From positions 1-64,000 of the forward strand of contig NZ_QBUD01000015.1 in the NCBI RefSeq assembly GCF_003058085.1: a stretch of 64,000 bases of DNA, given 5' to 3'. Shown in pieces: positions 15,430-24,472 of this stretch; positions within the stretch are counted from its first letter, which is position 1, and each line of letters starts with the position of its first letter. A model generated the notes under the pieces. The model was given only the letters and a program-made list of their open reading frames with translations, was not told the DNA's origin and made no database searches. The position numbers were made by a program, and so were the translations under genes. This stretch comes from Yoonia sediminilitoris (GTDB lineage Bacteria > Pseudomonadota > Alphaproteobacteria > Rhodobacterales > Rhodobacteraceae).

Positions 15430-17760
15430 TCAGGTTTTTCGCGAGACGCCATGATCGGTCGTCGGAATGGTGAAACAGAAGCGTGCGCCAGCCTCATATG
15501 TCGTATCCAGCCAGATGCGACCGCCGCCCTGCTCAACGATGGACTTGCAGATAGACAGCCCCAGGCCCATGCCATCACTTTTTGTCGTTTCAAACTGGGT
15601 GAACAGATTAAGCGAAGGATCAACGCCAGGGCCACTGTCTGCGACACAGACTTCAACAAAATTCCCTGCGACCTCGGCAGAGACCATGATTTTCTTCGTC
15701 TCGCTCTCACTGTTCGCGATCGCCTCGACAGCATTGCGCAGCAAATTGACAATGACCTGCGCGATCTGAACCCTGATTCCATAAACCTCGGGAAGCGCAT
15801 CAAACGGGGCAACCTTGATCCTAACCCCGTTTTCTGTCGCTTCGGGGCGCACAAGGCTCAGCGATTGCTCGATCAGATCCCCAAGGTCCAGAGGTGACTT
15901 CCACTCTTCGCCCTTTCGCGCAAATCCGCGCAATGCCTTGATGATGTCTGCCGCGCGATGGGCCTGCTGATCCAGATCCTTAAGGATTTGCACAAGCTCG
16001 TCGTCAGGTTCTTCCCGTTCCGAAATCGTATGCAGCGCGGCGTCGGCGTCCTGCGTAATCGCGGTCAGCGGCTGGTTAAGCTCATGGGCCAGACCCGCCG
16101 CGATCTGCCCCAACAATTCGCCTCTCGCAATATGCGACAGGTCTCTGTTCAGCTTTCTGATCTGGGATTCGGCGGTAACGGTCTTGGTAATGTCATCAAT
16201 CGTGGCAACCGCATGCAGCAGGTTGCCTGCACTGTCGCGGATCAGGATAGCATTGACCTTGATCCAGATATCCTGCCCGTCCTTGCGGGTACGACGCGCC
16301 TGAAACTCGGCCGCGTTGGTATAGCTGCCATCACCCGGCGCCAGTGGAAACCGGAGCCCTTCGTCACCCACGCCAAAGTCAGTCGCTTTCATCTGCATGA
16401 TCTCATCCACGCTATAGCCGAACATGTCTGCAAATTCTTCATTCACCCGCAAAAAACGCCCATTTTCAGGATCAACCTGCACCATCCCACGCGATGACAA
16501 TTCAAATGTCTGGCCGTATTCCAGCTCTGAGTTTTTTCGCTGTAATATCTCGGCGTTCAGCGCCTCGTTGGCGCGCTCAAGCTCTTTGTAGGTTTTCGGA
16601 GTCGGCGCGGAGGGGTCGATTTCGCCCTGTGAAATCAGGGCAGCGCGCACAGCAAAGGCCTGAACGGGCTTGTTGATGTAGTTCGCCAGAAACAGGCCCA
16701 CAACACCGGTCACAAGTGCGATGGCCGCGGCCACCCATACATCCTGCCTGCGGCTTTCCAGAATAGCGCCGATAAAATCACTCTTCGGCGCATAGACCGC
16801 AATGGTCCAAGGCAGTTCGGCGCTGATAATCGGCATCAGGGTCGATACATAATCCGCACCATCATAGCTTAACTCGGCGTAGGTTTCGGCTGCGACAGAA
16901 ACAAACTCAAGCTCGGACAGATGCCCAAAAGCCGCGCGCGCAATCGGGTCGCCGAATTCCTCGATCCCTGCGAACCGAAAGGTCCCGTCTGCATTGGCCG
17001 CCTTGAGCATCTCTGAGTCCGGGTGCGCAATAACATCGCCATTGCCATTCATGATCAGCGCGGTGCCGTTCTCCCCGATCTGGAGATTGGCAAGAAAGTC
17101 CGAAATGGCGCTGATTTCGATATCGACGCCAATGACGCCCTGCACTTCGCCATTTGGTTCAATGACAGGGGCTGCAATCGTGATGCCCGGCGTTTGTGCG
17201 CTGAAAAAGATGTAAGGATCGGTCCAGATCGTACCGCGTTCCGCCTGCGCTTTGATGTACCATGGGCGCGCTCTGGGGTCGTATGTGTCCTGCGGGTCCG
17301 GACGGCGCTCTACAATTCCAAAGTTTTCATTGCGCCATGTCAGTTCTGTTTCGCGCACGCCCCCATCGTGGGAAATGATCTTGCTGCGGAATGGCCCCGG
17401 CCCGTCGGTGCGCATCACATAGACAAAATTGCCATCCTGATCGCCATAAAAAACGCCGGCGAACTGCGGCGCAATTTGCAGCTGCTGGAACAAAAGCTGT
17501 TCAAGCAGCCGGGTGTTTTCGCTGGCCACAACACGGTTGCGGGCCAGACGGGCGGCCAGTTCGGCAGCCCCCCGTGCGGGGTCCAGAAACCCTTGGGAAT
17601 GGGCGATTGTGTTGGTGCCGACGTCACTCAGCAAATTGCGCGCATGGTCCAGCAAGACACGCTCTGAGGTCAGATAAGACGATGACACAACGACGATAAT
17701 CGCAACGAACTGAAGGCCAGCCAGACAAATCGCCAGAACAAGCCCCAAAGATGTCTTCAT
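15430..17760 (-). CDS. membrane sensor histidine kinase (dCache-PAS-HisKA-HATPase)
   Basis: 776 residues. Membrane segment 1 at about 8-28, a periplasmic dCache-type sensor at about 45-335 (FAGVFYGDQDGNFVYV, RARPWYIKAQAERGTIWTD and GVDIEISAISDFLANLQIG are typical), membrane segment 2 at about 343-360, a PAS domain at about 418-525, HisKA with the phospho-acceptor H559 in AAGLAHELNQPLTAI, and HATPase_c with the N-box (NLLRNAVEAI) and G-boxes (DSGPG, GMGLGLSI). The HELNQP signature is that of the DctB/FixL-like group. dCache sensors usually bind small organic molecules such as organic acids, amino acids or amines; the ligand cannot be read here. It is paired with the FixJ-type regulator downstream. 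Confidence 0.92.
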   Translation of the reverse strand: MKTSLGLVLAICLAGLQFVAIIVVVSSSYLTSERVLLDHARNLLSDVGTNTIAHSQGFLDPARGAAELAARLARNRVVASENTRLLEQLLFQQLQIAPQFAGVFYGDQDGNFVYVMRTDGPGPFRSKIISHDGGVRETELTWRNENFGIVERRPDPQDTYDPRARPWYIKAQAERGTIWTDPYIFFSAQTPGITIAAPVIEPNGEVQGVIGVDIEISAISDFLANLQIGENGTALIMNGNGDVIAHPDSEMLKAANADGTFRFAGIEEFGDPIARAAFGHLSELEFVSVAAETYAELSYDGADYVSTLMPIISAELPWTIAVYAPKSDFIGAILESRRQDVWVAAAIALVTGVVGLFLANYINKPVQAFAVRAALISQGEIDPSAPTPKTYKELERANEALNAEILQRKNSELEYGQTFELSSRGMVQVDPENGRFLRVNEEFADMFGYSVDEIMQMKATDFGVGDEGLRFPLAPGDGSYTNAAEFQARRTRKDGQDIWIKVNAILIRDSAGNLLHAVATIDDITKTVTAESQIRKLNRDLSHIARGELLGQIAAGLAHELNQPLTAITQDADAALHTISEREEPDDELVQILKDLDQQAHRAADIIKALRGFARKGEEWKSPLDLGDLIEQSLSLVRPEATENGVRIKVAPFDALPEVYGIRVQIAQVIVNLLRNAVEAIANSESETKKIMVSAEVAGNFVEVCVADSGPGVDPSLNLFTQFETTKSDGMGLGLSICKSIVEQGGGRIWLDTTYEAGARFCFTIPTTDHGVSRKT

Positions 17761-17872
17761 GCCGCTTTGCTCCCTCGAACCTGCACAGTGGCGCGGACAA
17801 GGCAGGCTCTGCTCTGGTCTGCCCTGCGGTTTTGCATCATTGATGTATCTTTGAGCGTCCAGATCAGGTCTA

Positions 17873-17888
17873 TAGGCAAAACGACCTA
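17873..17888. promoter_or_regulatory. TAGG-N8-CCTA site, copy 2, upstream of the histidine kinase
   Basis: TAGGCAAAACGACCTA, matching copy 1 (14292-14307) at 13 of 16 positions including both arms and the CAAA. It lies 113-128 bases before the kinase start, a fitting place for an autoregulatory site. Confidence 0.5.
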
Positions 17889-17910
17889 TGCCCCTGCATG
17901 AGTAAACCGG

Positions 17911-18774
17911 TCATTCGGCAGCTACCTGTACCACATCGGGGCGGCCAATCTCGGCCAGATCAGCGATGACACCGTCCAGAAGATGCACAAACGCATCAAA
18001 ACCTGCGTGCGGCTCCAGCGTCTTTTCATTCATATAAAGTGCGCGGTCGATTTCCACCTGAATGGCGTGTTGGCCACGGGGGGGACGGCCGTAATGCTGG
18101 GTGATAAAGGCACCGGCAAAAGGCATATTGCGCGCAACGCGCAACCCGGCCTTGTCAAATGCCATCTCGACACGCTCAACCACACGGGCAGCGGCGGTGG
18201 CACCGAAACGGTCGCCCAAAACGATATCCGGGCGGGGTGATCCGGGCGGGGCCACGTTTTCAAGCGCTTCATGGGGCATGGAATGGCAATCGATCAATAT
18301 CGCCTCGCCGAACTGGTTGTTGCTTTCATCCAGAAGCGTTTGCAGCTGGTCATGATACGGGCGCCAGTACCGGGCGATGCGCGTATGGGCTTCGACGAGG
18401 GACAGTTTGCCCCGATAAATATGACGGCCATTGGCGACCACACGGGGAATCACCCCAAGGCCGCTGGCAATACGGGGGTTATGCGCATGGCGGCGGACCC
18501 CTTCGATCAGGGCCGAATCAAGTTCGTCCGGGGCGCGGTTCAAATCCAGATAGGCGCGCGGCGCGCGGGCCGACAGCAGCGGCGCACCATGGTCCGGCGC
18601 ACCAGCAAAAAGCTGATCGACATAGGCATCCTCTGACGACCGTATTTCATGCGCATTCAGGACCGCACTGTTCAGAAACGTCGCCGGATAGTCGCGCCCG
18701 CTATGCGGAGACGCGAAAACAACGCTTGTCGTGCGTTGCGCAGGCCGGACAAGATGATAGGCAGATTCGAACAA
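17911..18774 (-). CDS. N-formylglutamate amidohydrolase family protein
   Basis: 287 residues from a TTG start with AAAGGAG upstream. Conserved features of the family are VVFASPHSGRDYP near the N-terminus, RAYLDLNRAPDELD, the metal-binding-like IDCHSMPHE and the end segment HAIQVEIDRALYMNE. The family hydrolyses N-formyl-L-glutamate (HutG of the second histidine-degradation route) or related formyl or acyl amino acids. No hut genes are adjacent, so the substrate is not certain. It is divergent from tRNA-Val and upstream of the kinase gene. Confidence 0.88.
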   Translation of the reverse strand: MFESAYHLVRPAQRTTSVVFASPHSGRDYPATFLNSAVLNAHEIRSSEDAYVDQLFAGAPDHGAPLLSARAPRAYLDLNRAPDELDSALIEGVRRHAHNPRIASGLGVIPRVVANGRHIYRGKLSLVEAHTRIARYWRPYHDQLQTLLDESNNQFGEAILIDCHSMPHEALENVAPPGSPRPDIVLGDRFGATAAARVVERVEMAFDKAGLRVARNMPFAGAFITQHYGRPPRGQHAIQVEIDRALYMNEKTLEPHAGFDAFVHLLDGVIADLAEIGRPDVVQVAAE

Positions 18775-18925
18775 GCGGTGCTCCTTTCACCCATAGATAG
18801 CCCAATTCGGGAAAATACCAAAAGGCCTTGATCCCTCCCCCGACTCCTTTTATAGACCGCACGACTGACGTGGGCATGGCTCGCGTCCTATTTCGTTATA
18901 GGGCGGGCGGCACATCGGCAGACAT

Positions 18926-19000
18926 GGATGATTAGCTCAGCGGTAGAGCACTTCGTTGACATCGAAGGGGTCACTGGTTCGATCCCAGTATCGTCCACCA
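18926..19000 (+). tRNA. tRNA-Val (anticodon GAC)
   Basis: 75-base cloverleaf with encoded CCA. The acceptor stem is GGATGAT / ATCGTCC with one T-G pair, the D arm GCTC-AGCGGTA-GAGC, the anticodon stem CTTCG / CGAAG around TTGACAT (GAC = valine), and the T arm ACTGG-TTCGATC-CCAGT. The discriminator base is A, followed by CCA. Confidence 0.96.
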
Positions 19001-19074
19001 TGAATTCACCGGGCCAAGGCCCGCAATGCAACCTAAGGCGCAATCCGCGCGCCGCGACATGAAGGAACGGACCC

Positions 19075-19200
19075 ATGAAGGTACGTAACTCCCTCCGCTC
19101 GCTCAAGCAGCGCCATCGCGATTGCCGCGTCGTGCGCCGTAAGGGCCGCGTCTATGTGATCAACAAGACGCAGCGTCGGTTCAAAGCCCGCCAAGGCTGA
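19075..19200 (+). CDS. rpmJ: 50S ribosomal protein bL36
   Basis: 41 residues, [14 protein letters not shown] at the start and [12 protein letters not shown] at the end. It has only one cysteine (C17), so it is the zinc-free C-minus form of L36, longer than the 37-38-residue zinc-binding form. It is a component of the large ribosomal subunit near the peptidyl-transferase region. The start is preceded by GAAGGAAC. It follows tRNA-Val by 74 bases and is closed by a strong terminator. Confidence 0.97.
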   Translation: MKVRNSLRSLKQRHRDCRVVRRKGRVYVINKTQRRFKARQG

Positions 19201-19222
19201 ACCAAAGCAGCAAATTTGAAAA

Positions 19223-19254
19223 GGGTCGCGCCAGATGCTGGCGCGGCCCTTTTT
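19223..19254 (+). terminator. rho-independent terminator of rpmJ
   Basis: 12-bp stem GGGTCGCGCCAG / CTGGCGCGGCCC (one T-G pair) with a 3-base loop and TTTTT directly after it. Confidence 0.9.
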
Positions 19255-19406
19255 CGTTTTGGAACAGATACGCTTGCGTAAGATGCGTTTTAACGCATCC
19301 ACACTGTGCAAAATGCGATGTAGTTTTATGCCACACAGGCTAGCCAAAGCTGCACGAGAGGCCATAACATGCGGCGACGTCAGCCTCGCATATAAGGACC
19401 CACCGC

Positions 19407-20606
19407 ATGACCCTGCGCCAATTTTCATCCAGTGCCATCACCTTGACGCTTCTTGGGCTGGCCTCCCCCGGTTTTGCGCAAGGTAATCTGTGTGGCGGGG
19501 CCGGCACGGGCGGCGTGTGGATTGGCGGGGATGCCGCATCGTCAGATATCAGCAATGCAGACAGCTATCTGGAACAGATGGCGCTTGTGCTGGGGGGCAA
19601 CGAATATGTGGCGCTCTTCTCCGTTGGCACCGGCACCGAAGTCCGGGTCGAGGCGGCAGGGCGTGGCGCAGGCGATCCGGTCATTGACCTGCTGGACGAA
19701 AGCGGCGGCATCGTCCTGTCGGATGATGATTCCGGGGGCAATGGCGCCGCCAGAGCGGAAACCTTTCTCAACCCTGGTACCTACTGCATGAATCTGCGCA
19801 GCTACGAAGGGGGCCCGATGACCGCCTTTGTCCGGGTCAGCCGCACCGATCAGGAACCGCTGACAGAAGGCATCGGCGAAATTGAAAATGTCGACGCCAG
19901 CACGGGTTGCGCGGCAGCAGTCCCCTTGGGCGGTATCGACACCAGCGCCACAGCATCAATCGCAGACACGCCTTTCTGGAGCTTCTCACTGGATGCACCC
20001 ACCCCCGTCAGCATCACAGCCACAAACGAAGCCGCCGACCCGGTCATGACACTCTACGATAGCAACAACAGCAGCCTCGCCGAAAACGACGACACCGACG
20101 GGTTGAACCCCCGCCTTGACATGACAGAGCCGCTGGCTGCGGGCACCTACTGCATCGGCTTGCAGGCGCTTGATGATGCAACCGCGCCGGTGACAGTGAC
20201 TGTCACAACCTTTGATCCGGCGGCGGCCTTGCAACGGCTCTACGATTCGGGCGAGGCCTCTCCGCCGCTTGACGGCAGCCACCCTGTTACTGCCTTGGGG
20301 CTACTCGACACACGCGTCCGGCAGGATGTGCAGGCCAGCGGCACCGTCAGTTGGTTCACCATCGACGTTGACGACAACAGCCTGCTTCTGATCGAGGCGA
20401 TTGGCGTCGGCGACGGTGATCCCTGGTTGACTGTTTATGATGATCTGGGCCGCCAGATCGCGCAAAATGATGACTACGGCGACAAACGCGACAGTCTTGT
20501 CGTGGTCAAGGCCGATCCGGGCACCTATGTCGTTGGCGTCAAACACTATGACGAAGCGACCGGCCTGATCCGTCTGGTGGCCGAGCGTTACGTGCGTGCA
20601 AAATAA
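19407..20606 (+). CDS. secreted protein with three PPC/DVUA0089-like beta-sandwich repeats
   Basis: 399 residues. A Sec signal peptide spans about 1-24 (cleavage after GFAQG). At least three similar repeats follow, each with the pattern GDPxxxLxDxxG..., a run of two or three Asp residues, and PGTY or AGTY: about residues 73-135 (GDPVIDLLDESGGIVLSDDD), 200-260 (ADPVMTLYDSNNSS) and 325-390 (GDPWLTVYDDLGRQIAQNDD). This resembles pre-peptidase C-terminal domains and may bind calcium through the Asp clusters. Cysteines in matching positions (TYCMNL, TYCIGL) may form disulfides. No catalytic domain is seen, and the role outside the cell is unknown. Confidence 0.75.
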   Translation: MTLRQFSSSAITLTLLGLASPGFAQGNLCGGAGTGGVWIGGDAASSDISNADSYLEQMALVLGGNEYVALFSVGTGTEVRVEAAGRGAGDPVIDLLDESGGIVLSDDDSGGNGAARAETFLNPGTYCMNLRSYEGGPMTAFVRVSRTDQEPLTEGIGEIENVDASTGCAAAVPLGGIDTSATASIADTPFWSFSLDAPTPVSITATNEAADPVMTLYDSNNSSLAENDDTDGLNPRLDMTEPLAAGTYCIGLQALDDATAPVTVTVTTFDPAAALQRLYDSGEASPPLDGSHPVTALGLLDTRVRQDVQASGTVSWFTIDVDDNSLLLIEAIGVGDGDPWLTVYDDLGRQIAQNDDYGDKRDSLVVVKADPGTYVVGVKHYDEATGLIRLVAERYVRAK

Positions 20607-20612
20607 GCAGCA

Positions 20613-20645
20613 GAGGACGGACCATTTCAGCAATGGTCCGTCCTC
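20613..20645. terminator. hairpin between convergent genes
   Basis: Perfect 14-bp stem GAGGACGGACCATT / AATGGTCCGTCCTC with a 5-base loop, six bases after the stop codon of the repeat-protein gene. No T-run follows. It probably ends or protects the plus-strand transcript. Confidence 0.6.
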
Positions 20646-20735
20646 CTCACCAAGGGTCGGGTGTGCCACCCCTTCGCAACCTGTCCCCGGTCAGCACCTC
20701 GCTTCCGGCGGGCATTGAATGACACGCGCCCGGCT

Positions 20736-21548
20736 TTATTCAGCGGTTGCAACGATGGACCCGGCTTCGCGGTATTCCGCTGCGCCAAGCCGATGCCGGA
20801 TCTGAATAGCCGCGATGACCTCTTCACCCGCGCTTCCGGTCACTAGTCCGATGTGATCCCCCCCGTTTAGTGCTTCACCACCCACGAACTGCCCGCCTTC
20901 GGTGCGGCCTCTCCAAAGTCCGTTCTCGAAATCTCCGGGTAGCAGCGTGATTGGCTCCGCCATCGTTCTACCCGTATTTGCGCGGCCTGTAATCTCGCCT
21001 TCGACCATGCCTGCTGCAAAATCCACGCGGATGGTGGCATCGCCCAACATATGACCAAAATCGACCGTCACACCGTCGTCGCGCGCATACTGGCCAACAT
21101 AATCCCCGGTATATTGCACCCTACCAAGGCGCGCGTCGGGCAAAGTGGACTCTTCCAGACTTTCAAGCTGATGCGGAATAGTCTCCGCGCCCGATATCAC
21201 CCAACCGGCACCAGACGGCGTTTTGCCGACGATAGCATATTGATCACCACCGCCGCTAACGAAAGACGAAAAGTTTGACGGGATCCCGGGGACGTTTGGA
21301 ACCTCAGCAAAAAGCTCCAGCGTGTCGCCCGTGCTGACCTCTGTCAGGCGCAGGAAACGGGCATCGGTTTGTTCAAACAGGGCGACGCTGTTGAACCTGA
21401 TCTGCTGCGCCGGATACTGGATCAGTGGCACCGGATTCTGGTCCAGTTGGGCGGGTGCCGTGGCCTCCTGCTGCCCGCCACCACATCCGCTGGCCGCCAA
21501 AATCATCAGGACTACAGCCGCATTGCGGCAAACTCTGATAAATTTCAT
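20736..21548 (-). CDS. lipoprotein with TbpB-like beta-barrel pattern, copy 1
   Basis: 270 residues from the ATG at 21548. A lipoprotein signal peptide has lipobox LAASGC followed by GGG. The distal half has the pattern RVQYTGDYVGQYA, IRVDFAAGMVEGEITGR, LWRGRTEGGQFVGGEAL and a final strand near IQIRHRL. This spacing of glycine-centred strands resembles the C-lobe barrel of surface lipoproteins of the transferrin-binding-protein-B type. Two more genes in the window (31939-32646 and the broken 41039-41951) share the CGGG start and the GDY...DFxxGxxxGxI pattern. No binding partner is known. Confidence 0.65.
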   Translation of the reverse strand: MKFIRVCRNAAVVLMILAASGCGGGQQEATAPAQLDQNPVPLIQYPAQQIRFNSVALFEQTDARFLRLTEVSTGDTLELFAEVPNVPGIPSNFSSFVSGGGDQYAIVGKTPSGAGWVISGAETIPHQLESLEESTLPDARLGRVQYTGDYVGQYARDDGVTVDFGHMLGDATIRVDFAAGMVEGEITGRANTGRTMAEPITLLPGDFENGLWRGRTEGGQFVGGEALNGGDHIGLVTGSAGEEVIAAIQIRHRLGAAEYREAGSIVATAE

Positions 21549-21698
21549 ACCTTTGCACCTGACCGGTCGAAGCACAGAAAACACCCCTGACCGGCGTCAC
21601 CATAGACACATTCCGGCGTTCTGTCGAATGCGCTGGCAGTGATCGGACCAAACCTGCCCCGGCCAGATCCAGCCGGGTCAAAAGGGGCACAATTGCGA

Positions 21699-23198
21699 TC
21701 ACCGCAAGCTGTCGGCCAGCAAACGGGCCAAGGTTGGTTGATTCAGATATCCAGTCGCCGGAAGGTTGCGGTTGGTCTGATAGCGGGCAATCGCGCCGCG
21801 TGTGTCGCGGTCGATGCGGCCATCAACAGTGCCGGGCTCAAACCCCAGTTGTGCTAACCGCGTTTCGATCAGACGACCAAGGATGGGATTGATATTCAAC
21901 TGCCGTTCAGCCTCGCGCGCCGCCGCATTGTCCTGCGCCGACGGTCTTTGCACCTGTTCTGTGGGGCGCTCTGGCGGGGCCAGCTTGTCCAGTTCCGATT
22001 TGGCCTCTTCCGCAAAGGTCCCGTTCGGATAGCGGTCAAGATAGGCGCGATACCCCGCCACATCGCCACGTGCGCCGGTTTCTTCCCAATAGGCGCGGTC
22101 CAGACGCAAAGCCTCCTGACGCGCGCGCTCGGCCTCTGCATCAATTTCAGCCTGACGGCGCGCGGCCTGTGCATCAATCCGGCTAATCTGTTCACGGGTC
22201 AGGAAGGATGTCTGCTCAAACCCGTTGCGTTGCTGCCAGTTGCGGACAGCCCCACGCGTGCCGGGGCCGAAAATCCCGTCAACGCCGCGTGTGTTATAGT
22301 CAAGCAGCGTCAGATTGCGCTGGATCGCACGGCGGTCACTGCGGTTCAGGTTCAGACTGTCCTCGATCAGTTCCGCCTGCCTGATCGGGTCACTCTCGAT
22401 CGCATCAAGCCTGCGCCGTGCCTCTGCGGCATAGGGGCTTTGCGGGTAGTTCAGCACAAAATCACGATAGCTGTCAGCGCTGTTTGCCTCTTGCGCGTCA
22501 TTCCAGAACCGCAATGTCGCATCCACTTCAGGGGCCGGCGCGGTCCCTTCTTGCGGCTGCAAGACAAGCGTGCGCGGCTGATAGCCCAACGCACTGACAC
22601 GGCGGGTGTCACGCACATAAGCCATCACATCGCCACCAGGCCGGGCTGCACGTTCCAGCACATCGTCAACAGCATTTGGGGAGGTCACCACGACCGTGAC
22701 GCCTTGGGGCACATCCAGATCGCCCAATCCTTCGCGCAGGACCGCGCCGATCTGATCATCATCCCCACTCTCGACACCAACCACAAGCAGCGCCTGACCG
22801 GGTGCCTGCCCCATGACGGCCATCAGCATATCCAGCGACACGACCGCATCGCCCATGCCAAAGACCGACGGACGGCGGGCATCAGCAGCCAGCAGCCAGG
22901 TCTGGTCCCCATTGGTGTAAAACCGCCCCGCGACACCAGCAATCAACCGATCGCCCGTCGCTGCATCAGCCGCAAAACGGTTCAACATCGGCAACATATC
23001 CGCACCATCACTGTTGATTGCGCTTTCAACTGCGTAACCTGCGCTGCGCAATGCATCTTCTGCATTCGCCAGATTGTCAGCCCCCGGCACGCGGCCAAGG
23101 TCACTGTAGCGTTCAATCCCCAACAACAGGGCCGTATCCTCGGCCAACGCAGGCGCGGCCATCATGGCCAAAACCGTTGCAAAAATTGTCTGGCGCAT
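21699..23198 (-). CDS. secreted caspase-fold pseudoenzyme with peptidoglycan-binding domains
   Basis: 499 residues. A Sec signal covers about 1-19 (cleavage after PALA). The N-terminal region to about 215 follows the peptidase C14 (caspase/metacaspase) layout: TALLLGIERYSDL, a later ALLVVGVESGDDD and VVVTSPNAVDDV. The catalytic His-Gly and Asp-x-Cys motifs expected after these strands are absent (GVAGRFYTNG and GVESGDDD stand there instead), so it is probably not a protease. Two PG_binding_1-like modules follow, about 290-335 (RNLTLLDYNTRGVDGIFGPG) and 435-497 (LAQLGFEPGTVDGRIDRDT), separated by an Arg/Glu/Ala-rich helix. It starts 19 bases after the CoA-ligase gene and so ends the transport operon. 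Confidence 0.8.
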   Translation of the reverse strand: MRQTIFATVLAMMAAPALAEDTALLLGIERYSDLGRVPGADNLANAEDALRSAGYAVESAINSDGADMLPMLNRFAADAATGDRLIAGVAGRFYTNGDQTWLLAADARRPSVFGMGDAVVSLDMLMAVMGQAPGQALLVVGVESGDDDQIGAVLREGLGDLDVPQGVTVVVTSPNAVDDVLERAARPGGDVMAYVRDTRRVSALGYQPRTLVLQPQEGTAPAPEVDATLRFWNDAQEANSADSYRDFVLNYPQSPYAAEARRRLDAIESDPIRQAELIEDSLNLNRSDRRAIQRNLTLLDYNTRGVDGIFGPGTRGAVRNWQQRNGFEQTSFLTREQISRIDAQAARRQAEIDAEAERARQEALRLDRAYWEETGARGDVAGYRAYLDRYPNGTFAEEAKSELDKLAPPERPTEQVQRPSAQDNAAAREAERQLNINPILGRLIETRLAQLGFEPGTVDGRIDRDTRGAIARYQTNRNLPATGYLNQPTLARLLADSLR

Positions 23199-23217
23199 CG
23201 GGTTGCTCCTTGGTCGA

Positions 23218-24414
23218 TTAGGTCTCGTAGGTGCGCAGGTCTTCGATCACCAGCCCGTCGCGGGGCAAAGACCCTGTTGCCACAACTTCGACCTGCCCTT
23301 TGAGTTTCAGCAGGTCCTGCACGGCAGCATTGGCGGCGTCCGGATCGATCGCGGCACCTTCCAGTCGTACGATCATCTTGTCGGCGTCGCCTTCGCGGTC
23401 CGCAATCACGCGGGCACGGTCCGCACCGGTTTTCGCAACCAATGCCGCGACCTGTTCAGGGCGCACGAACATGCCCTTGATCTTGGTGGTCTGGTCGGCG
23501 CGGCCCATCCACCCCTTGATGCGCATATTGGTGCGCCCGCAGGGGCTTTCGCCATGCATAACCGCGCTCATGTCACCGGTGGCAAAGCGGATCAGCGGAT
23601 AGTCCGGGTTCAGCGAGGTAATCACCATTTCGCCCACTTCGCCGGGTTCAACAGGATCACCAGTGCCGGGGGTCACGATTTCGATGATGACACCCTCATC
23701 AACAATCATGCCTTCGCCCGGGATCGTTTCATAAGCCAGATGGCCAAGATCAGCCGTGGCGTAACATTGCATGCAGCTAATCCCCCGATCCGCATAATAT
23801 TGGCGCAACTGCGGGAAAAGCGCGCCACCGGAAACGGCGGCCTTGGTGATGTTCAGGGTCACGCCCATTTCATCAGCCTTTTCCAGAATGACCTTCAGAT
23901 AATCTGGGGTTCCGGCATAGGCGGTGGTGCCAATATCGGCAGCGGCCTGCACCTGTAGTTCGGTCTGTCCGGTACCAGCCGGCAGGATTTTCGCACCCAC
24001 CGCGCGGGCCCCATTTTCAAACATCGTGCCCGCCGGGGTCAGATGATAGCCAAAGCAGTTCTGCACAATATCATCTGTACCAATCCCGCAGGCATGCAGG
24101 AAACGGCCAAACCGCCACCAGTCATGGCCTGACCCGCCCGGTTCGTAAATCGGGCCGGGGGACTGGAACACATGGGTCACGTTCGACACATACATGCCGC
24201 CAAAGGGGGGCTTTTCCTTTTGCCACTGGCCAAGGTCCGATTTGCGCAGGACCGGAAATTTTGTCAGATCGGCCATCGACGTAATGACAACGTCAGGCAC
24301 CACGGTCCCTGCGGCCTCTCGCAAGGTGGCGAGGATGGCGCGCAAATGGTCCAGTTGATCCGCTTCGCGGATCGCCTGCGCACGTGTTTCCAAATCATCG
24401 TAATAAACGGTCAT
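23218..24414 (-). CDS. PaaK-like phenylacetate-CoA ligase family enzyme
   Basis: 398 residues from the ATG at 24414, which has a GGGGG stretch upstream. Adenylate-forming enzyme of the phenylacetate-CoA ligase group: FGYHLTPAGTMFENGARAVGAKILP, YAGTPDYLK, GGALFPQLRQYY and the C-terminal ligase domain (GRADQTTKIKGMFVRPEQV). It activates an aromatic or other carboxylic acid to its CoA thioester with ATP. No paa degradation genes are adjacent; instead it follows an ABC importer operon, so its substrate is probably what the importer brings in (inference). 58 bases separate it from the upstream ATPase gene. Confidence 0.85.
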   Translation of the reverse strand: MTVYYDDLETRAQAIREADQLDHLRAILATLREAAGTVVPDVVITSMADLTKFPVLRKSDLGQWQKEKPPFGGMYVSNVTHVFQSPGPIYEPGGSGHDWWRFGRFLHACGIGTDDIVQNCFGYHLTPAGTMFENGARAVGAKILPAGTGQTELQVQAAADIGTTAYAGTPDYLKVILEKADEMGVTLNITKAAVSGGALFPQLRQYYADRGISCMQCYATADLGHLAYETIPGEGMIVDEGVIIEIVTPGTGDPVEPGEVGEMVITSLNPDYPLIRFATGDMSAVMHGESPCGRTNMRIKGWMGRADQTTKIKGMFVRPEQVAALVAKTGADRARVIADREGDADKMIVRLEGAAIDPDAANAAVQDLLKLKGQVEVVATGSLPRDGLVIEDLRTYET

Positions 24415-24472
24415 AACTGCCCCCAATGTGCAAGAAGGCTAACGCCCCGTGTTCATGTTATTCAATAGCGGG

